Shown here: in pieces, positions 23,377 to 26,239 of the stretch
Layout of the letters: each line of letters opens with the position of its first letter
Position numbering within the stretch: the stretch's first letter is position 1
Assembly: GCA_018402075.1 (NCBI GenBank)
Contig: JAGYJP010000015.1
Span: 1 to 26,239, forward strand
From: Candidatus Nanopelagicales bacterium
Lineage (GTDB): Bacteria > Actinomycetota > Actinomycetes > S36-B12
Direction: 5' to 3'
Length of the DNA stretch: 26,239 bases
Notes under the pieces: model-generated
The model's database searches: none
What the model saw: only the letters and a program-made list of their open reading frames with translations
What the model was told of the DNA's origin: nothing
Made by a program: the position numbers and the translations under genes

Positions 23377-24350
23377 ACGGAAAGATAAAGAAGTCAGCGA
23401 TTACGGCACTCAGTGTTGGACTCGTTGCAGGTCTCACCCTCGGTGTCGCTCAACCGGCAAACGCTGCCGGCGAGGACATCGTATTCATCCAGGGTGTAAA
23501 GGGTGATGGTTTCTACATCACAATGGACTGCGGTGTAGCTGCTGCAGCGAAGGCAGCTGGCGCCAACGTCAAGACTGTCGGTCCAGCTAAGTTCGATGCC
23601 ACACTTCAGAAGCCGATTCTGGATTCAATCGTGGCCGGTTCACCCGACGCGATCCTGATCGCGCCAAACGATGTCAACGCAATGCAGAAGCCACTCGAGA
23701 ATGCTGCAAAGAAGGGTATTAAAATCGTACTCGTTGACACAACTGTGAAGAACCCGAAGTTTGCTGCTTCAGCAATCTCTTCGAACAACTTCGCAGGTGG
23801 ACAGGAAGCCTTCAAGGCTGTTGAGCGGCTCGTTCCTGGTGGCGGCGCTGTCATGGGTATCGGTGTCAAGCCCGGTATCAGCACAACAGATGCTCGCGAT
23901 TCAGGTTTCAAGAATGCAGTAGGCAAAAGCGGTGGCAAGTACACGTTCATTGGCCAGGAGTACTCCGACAATGAGCCAGCAAAGGCCGCCCAGATCACAA
24001 CAGCAGCTATCGCTGCTAATCCCAACCTGAAGGCAATTTTTGCTTCTAACCTTTTCTCAGCTCAAGGTGCCGCAACCGGTATCAAGCAGGCTGGGAAAGA
24101 GGGCGAGATTGTTGTCATCGGATTCGATGCAGGTCCCGACCAGGTGAAAGCACTCAAGGCCGGAACGGTTCAGGCACTGATCGCTCAGCAGCCTTACGCC
24201 ATTGGCACCCAGGGTGTCGAGCAGGCGATCAAGGCCATTAAGGGTCAGAAGACAAAGAAGAAGATCACAACTGGGTTCACCATCCTGACAAAGGCCAACG
24301 TGAACTCGGCTGCAGGCAAGAAGGCACAGTACCTTTCTAAGTGTGCATAA
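23373..24350 (+). CDS. Sugar ABC transporter substrate-binding protein (RbsB-like)
   Basis: A 325-residue exported binding protein of the type I periplasmic-binding fold (Peripla_BP_4). Residues 1-32 are a Sec signal peptide (MNGKIKKSAITALS.., cleavage at ANA-AGED). The mature part starts with EDIVFIQGVKGDGFYITMDCG and contains SPDAILIAPNDVNAM, GIKIVLVDT, AIFASNLFSAQGAATG, VIGFDAGPDQVKAL and LIAQQPYAIGTQGVEQA. Two cysteines (in TMDCG and at the C-terminal SKCA) may form a disulfide. No lipobox cysteine is present, unusual for a Gram-positive binding protein. Lysine is almost always AAG, unlike neighbouring genes, which suggests codon selection for high expression. It overlaps the permease by 4 nt and ends at a strong terminator. 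Confidence 0.9.
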   Translation: MNGKIKKSAITALSVGLVAGLTLGVAQPANAAGEDIVFIQGVKGDGFYITMDCGVAAAAKAAGANVKTVGPAKFDATLQKPILDSIVAGSPDAILIAPNDVNAMQKPLENAAKKGIKIVLVDTTVKNPKFAASAISSNNFAGGQEAFKAVERLVPGGGAVMGIGVKPGISTTDARDSGFKNAVGKSGGKYTFIGQEYSDNEPAKAAQITTAAIAANPNLKAIFASNLFSAQGAATGIKQAGKEGEIVVIGFDAGPDQVKALKAGTVQALIAQQPYAIGTQGVEQAIKAIKGQKTKKKITTGFTILTKANVNSAAGKKAQYLSKCA

Positions 24351-24370
24351 TGCTCTGAGGCAATAAATTA

Positions 24371-24409
24371 AAAGGCCGTGCACTGGTAAACCCGGTGCGC
24401 GGCCTTTTT
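24371..24409 (+). terminator. Strong intrinsic terminator of the sugar operon (possibly bidirectional)
   Basis: A 16-bp stem (24371-24386 with 24392-24407, two G-U pairs) with a 5-nt loop is followed by a T-run. It lies about 20 nt after the binding-protein stop. The minus-strand copy also ends in TTTT, so it may terminate the convergent lipoprotein gene as well. Confidence 0.9.
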
Positions 24410-24437
24410 ATTGTGTTAGTTCAACCAAGAATTAGTT

Positions 24438-24863
24438 CTACTCTTCAAGCAGGTAGCAGTTTCCATCGAGATACTCCGCAACCGCTGTATTCACCGACTC
24501 AGGATCGGCACCAGCAATTTCTGGCTCGGAGTTCAAGTACTCGGCAACAGCGGCGACAGTAGTATCTGGATCGGTGGCGAATGTTGCGCACCATCCCTCA
24601 ACGCTCGCGGCATCTGCGTAATCATTGCCCTCAATTGGCCAGACCGTGTCGAGAAACACCGTGACCGCGAAACCAGCATCCGCCATGGCTCCGGTACCAC
24701 CCTCAACCGTTTCCTCGGCACCAGCTTCGCTGGAATCAGATGTCCCCCCAGTGTCCGCAGCGCTGTCCGTGTCGGTGGACGAACTTCCGCAGGCGGTGAG
24801 AGCCGCCAGGGTGGCAAGTGAAACTACTGACATTGCAATACTTCTTGATCTGAATGCTCGCAT
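24438..24863 (-). CDS. Small secreted lipoprotein of unknown function
   Basis: A 141-residue predicted lipoprotein. The signal peptide ends in lipobox LTAC (Cys at residue 25), so the protein should be anchored to the outer face of the membrane. A ~40-residue Ser/Thr/Asp/Glu-rich linker follows, then a small folded domain (GFAVTVFLDTVWPIEGNDYADAASVEGWCATF ... LDGNCYLLEE) with two cysteines that could pair. I do not recognise the domain. An AAGGGG ribosome site precedes the ATG. It lies downstream of the toxin-antitoxin relics on the same strand and converges on the sugar operon. Confidence 0.75.
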   Translation of the reverse strand: MRAFRSRSIAMSVVSLATLAALTACGSSSTDTDSAADTGGTSDSSEAGAEETVEGGTGAMADAGFAVTVFLDTVWPIEGNDYADAASVEGWCATFATDPDTTVAAVAEYLNSEPEIAGADPESVNTAVAEYLDGNCYLLEE

Positions 24864-24943
24864 GGTGCCCCTTCAACGAATAGATTCTGAGTCTACTACC
24901 AGAAAACCGCCCCCATTGACAGACCCGCTAATGCAGATCCAAA

Positions 24944-25030
24944 TCAAATGCGTGCGAGATTGCCCGCCGCTCCGGCAGGCACCTCCGAATACAGCCCACG
25001 AACCCTGGTAGTGATGAGCGCAACGATCAC
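24944..25030 (-). pseudogene. MazF-type toxin relic (28 internal codons)
   Basis: Downstream of the ribbon-helix-helix antitoxin and on the same strand, an open stretch ends in VIVALITTRVRGL then YSEVPAGAAGNLARI and a stop. This matches the conserved middle of MazF/PemK toxins of the type paired with such antitoxins (pattern V-APITSTVRGL-SEVPVG--NGL). The usual ~30 N-terminal residues and everything after the GL position are missing, and no start with a ribosome site is seen. I read it as a toxin truncated at both ends. The AT-rich stretch at 25032-25056 marks the upstream junction. Confidence 0.6.
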
Positions 25031-25058
25031 TCTATATACGCCATATATATATGACGGA

Positions 25059-25295
25059 TTACGGCAATTCAAGGGAAGTGTGACTAGCAAATTCGGCCAA
25101 CTCCACGAGGTCACCACTCTCCGAGGCAGACCCCGCAAGGATCTGAACTTCCTCGACCATGCGCATGCGCCGAAGTTCCCGCAGGAGTGCTCTCTCCACC
25201 ACCGAAGCACGGCTTTTCTCGGCACCAGAAGCAACCAGGGAATCCACCGTTTCCACGAGGGAATCAGGTAATCGAACCGCTATTTGAACCGACAT
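25059..25295 (-). CDS. Ribbon-helix-helix antitoxin (MazE-like), toxin partner degraded
   Basis: A 78-residue protein whose N-terminal half is a ribbon-helix-helix DNA-binding domain: strand SVQIAVRLPDSLV, helices VETVDSLVASGAEKSRASVVERALLRELRR. The C-terminal half (EEVQILAGSASESGDLVELAEFAS) would be the toxin-neutralising tail, as in MazE-like antitoxins of actinobacteria. The reading frame looks intact. Its start codon lies inside an 8-nt inverted repeat likely to be its own operator. The toxin that should follow is reduced to a fragment (24944-25030), so this antitoxin now appears to be an orphan that may still repress itself or counter MazF toxins encoded elsewhere. Confidence 0.8.
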   Translation of the reverse strand: MSVQIAVRLPDSLVETVDSLVASGAEKSRASVVERALLRELRRMRMVEEVQILAGSASESGDLVELAEFASHTSLELP

Positions 25296-25319
25296 CCCAA
25301 AACCATACCACTTTGGGAT
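25294..25319. promoter_or_regulatory. Inverted repeat ATCCCAAA-N10-TTTGGGAT (candidate antitoxin operator)
   Basis: Perfect 8-nt arms (25294-25301 and 25312-25319) flank a 10-nt spacer right at the start codon of the ribbon-helix-helix antitoxin. Such symmetric sites are the usual target of autoregulating antitoxins. Confidence 0.5.
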
Positions 25320-25331
25320 TCAATTCTAAAA

Positions 25332-25444
25332 CTACACCAGTTCCAGCGGAACGAGGGTTGCCATTTCATTGAAGTCACGATCACCGGCCCCCGGCCATTG
25401 CCCCGTAATAGATCAACCCAAACAGAAGTGTCAATCAGAATCAT
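25332..25444 (-). pseudogene. vapC: vapC toxin relic (PIN domain with internal deletion and frameshift)
   Basis: Overlapping the end of vapB by 14 nt, as is usual for vapBC, an ATG at 25444 opens [15 protein letters not shown], the standard VapC/PIN start with the first catalytic Asp. The PIN homology stops after about 15 codons. A few nt later, in a different frame, comes DRDFNEMATLVPLELV and a stop (25332-25334), which is the typical VapC C-terminal end (..DRDF..IA...L.LV). The 113-nt relic is not a multiple of three and lacks roughly 280 nt compared with a ~130-residue VapC, including most acidic active-site residues. The toxin must be inactive. Confidence 0.8.
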
Positions 25445-25655
25445 GGGGACTGCTCCGCAGGTGCGGCCCTGTGTCCTCAGGCACGGAGAAGTCAGGAATT
25501 GACCCGAGCAGGTCCGCCGCCTGCCCTCGCGTCAAAGGTTCACCCGCAAGATGCCGCAAGGCGTAATCCACAGCCTCGCGCTTAGTCGACAACTTGTATC
25601 GCACCATCACACGCTGGACTAATTCTTCGTCTAAATCAATATTCGTCCGAGCCAC
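25431..25655 (-). CDS. vapB: VapB-family antitoxin
   Basis: A 74-residue VapB of the group that starts with (M/V)[16 protein letters not shown], followed by [32 protein letters not shown], the usual DNA-binding half and linker. The C-terminal tail ([22 protein letters not shown]) should bind the toxin. The GTG start at 25655 is chosen because the family begins there; the frame stays open further upstream only through the operator. The gene appears intact, while the overlapping vapC is a relic (25332-25444). It could still repress its own promoter or neutralise related VapC toxins encoded elsewhere. Confidence 0.85.
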   Translation of the reverse strand: MARTNIDLDEELVQRVMVRYKLSTKREAVDYALRHLAGEPLTRGQAADLLGSIPDFSVPEDTGPHLRSSPHDSD

Positions 25656-25665
25656 GCAAACGAGA

Positions 25666-25684
25666 ATACACCTACTAGGTGTAT
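25666..25684. promoter_or_regulatory. Perfect palindrome ATACACCTA-C-TAGGTGTAT (vapB operator)
   Basis: Perfect 9-nt arms around one central base, 11 nt upstream of the vapB start codon. Position and symmetry fit the autoregulatory VapB(C) operator. The intact symmetry suggests that binding is still selected, or that decay of the toxin is recent. Confidence 0.7.
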
Positions 25685-25776
25685 GCGGGCAGTTGCTCAA
25701 TTTTCGTTGCTATTTGTGAAGACGTGTCAGACCCCAAAGTCAGACTGCCCTCAACACTTCAAATCAAGGGGGAATC

Positions 25777-26076
25777 ATGGAATCACGTTCTGAACGCACC
25801 ACTAACACGCTGATGCTGATTATCGGCATCCCACTAGGAATTCTGTTATTGATCTGGACTGCCTGGATAACAGTGACCGCATTCATCGGTGGTCAAGCAC
25901 CATTCTTCTTCTTGGAATTTGATGGATTCAATCCGATCCGCGGCTTCTTCTGGCTGATAATCGTTGACCCCATAGTCCTCACCGTCGCCTACTGGATCTT
26001 CATGCTGGTCATGCTGCCACTCATAGGACTTGTAGCAGGAGCTACTGCCATTGCCAGCCGTAAACACAACAAGTGA
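25777..26076 (+). CDS. Small membrane protein of unknown function
   Basis: A 99-residue protein with two strongly hydrophobic stretches: residues ~12-34 (LMLIIGIPLGILLLIWTAWITV) and ~57-93 (FWLIIVDPIVLTVAYWIFML onward, perhaps two helices). The C-terminus ends in RKHNK, which favours a cytosolic end. An AAGGGGG ribosome site precedes the ATG closely. I do not recognise a family. It is divergent from vapB, about 90 nt from the palindrome, and no partner gene is visible before the window ends. Confidence 0.65.
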   Translation: MESRSERTTNTLMLIIGIPLGILLLIWTAWITVTAFIGGQAPFFFLEFDGFNPIRGFFWLIIVDPIVLTVAYWIFMLVMLPLIGLVAGATAIASRKHNK

Positions 26077-26239
26077 GAATTAACAACATAATGGTTCGTG
26101 GACAAGGGGTAGTTAAACGACAAAATATTGCCCATACCCTTTGGATCAAACGTTAGGGACCTTTGCCTCCTGACCCGAACATTTCCTGTTCATGCCATTG
26201 GGATTTTGAGTTTCCCTTCTCGTTCTTCATCATCGAAAC
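26077..26239. other. Window end without a supported gene
   Basis: No gene could be supported here. On the minus strand, a frame open at the window edge runs 28 codons and stops at 26153-26155; it is too short and shows no recognisable motif, but could be the 3' end of a gene that begins outside the window. Confidence 0.3.

Noticed and set aside
25726..25746. Two GTCAGAC copies upstream of the small membrane protein
   Set aside because: A 7-nt direct repeat at this spacing is readily explained by chance and has no further structure.
26153..26239. Minus-strand frame open at the window edge (28 codons)
   Set aside because: Too short, no recognisable motif, and no upstream sequence available to judge it.

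Overview
The window looks like an accessory, sugar-utilising region of an actinobacterium. The clues are a mid-50s % GC impression, frequent GTG starts, genes packed with 4-nt start/stop overlaps, a mycoredoxin-like domain (mycothiol users), a lactate dehydrogenase of the LldD2 type, Sec signal peptides and a lipobox protein with no outer-membrane genes nearby. The species cannot be named from the sequence alone. No rRNA, tRNA, CRISPR array, insertion sequence or phage gene was seen.

Layout. (1) 71-4028: a mycoredoxin/thioredoxin-reductase-like fusion; a HxlR-type regulator that appears to have lost its DNA-recognition half by an internal deletion; a secreted YVTN beta-propeller with a C-terminal cysteine module; an NTF2/SnoaL-like protein; and a secreted protein of unknown function. 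(2) 4189-14273: an L-rhamnose-type block. A bifunctional rhamnulose-1-phosphate aldolase/lactaldehyde dehydrogenase faces a DeoR regulator across a perfect AT-rich palindrome. The regulator is followed by a polyol-type SDR, rhamnulokinase, a second class II aldolase, a ribitol-dehydrogenase-like SDR, an unrecognised barrel-like protein and a PfkB kinase. Lactate dehydrogenase (lldD) converges on the aldolase gene. Together these give rhamnulose -> rhamnulose-1-P -> DHAP + lactaldehyde -> lactate -> pyruvate. Rhamnose isomerase and a dedicated rhamnose transporter are not visible. (3) 14293-17102: a class I mannose-6-phosphate isomerase-like cupin and a possible mutarotase-like protein on the minus strand, and a small P-loop kinase on the plus strand. 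(4) 17211-24350: a seven-gene operon of hexose-phosphate kinase (PfkB), LacI regulator, FGGY kinase, LacD-type aldolase, and an ABC sugar importer (ATPase, permease, binding protein), closed by a strong intrinsic terminator. Two kinases plus a bisphosphate aldolase suggest import of a sugar that is converted to a ketohexose bisphosphate and split into trioses. (5) 24438-26239: a lipoprotein, two antitoxin genes and a small membrane protein.

The most notable observation is in region 5. Two toxin-antitoxin loci lie side by side. Both antitoxins and their operator-like palindromes look intact, but both toxins are relics: vapC is reduced to its first ~15 and last ~16 codons in different frames, and a MazF-type toxin to ~28 internal codons. 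Region 1 has a third internal deletion (HxlR), and region 2 carries several 14-16-bp tandem duplications, so small slippage and deletion events recur across the window. Candidates for new biochemistry are the barrel protein/PfkB pair at 12244-14273 and the kinase-kinase-aldolase-importer operon at 17211-24350.
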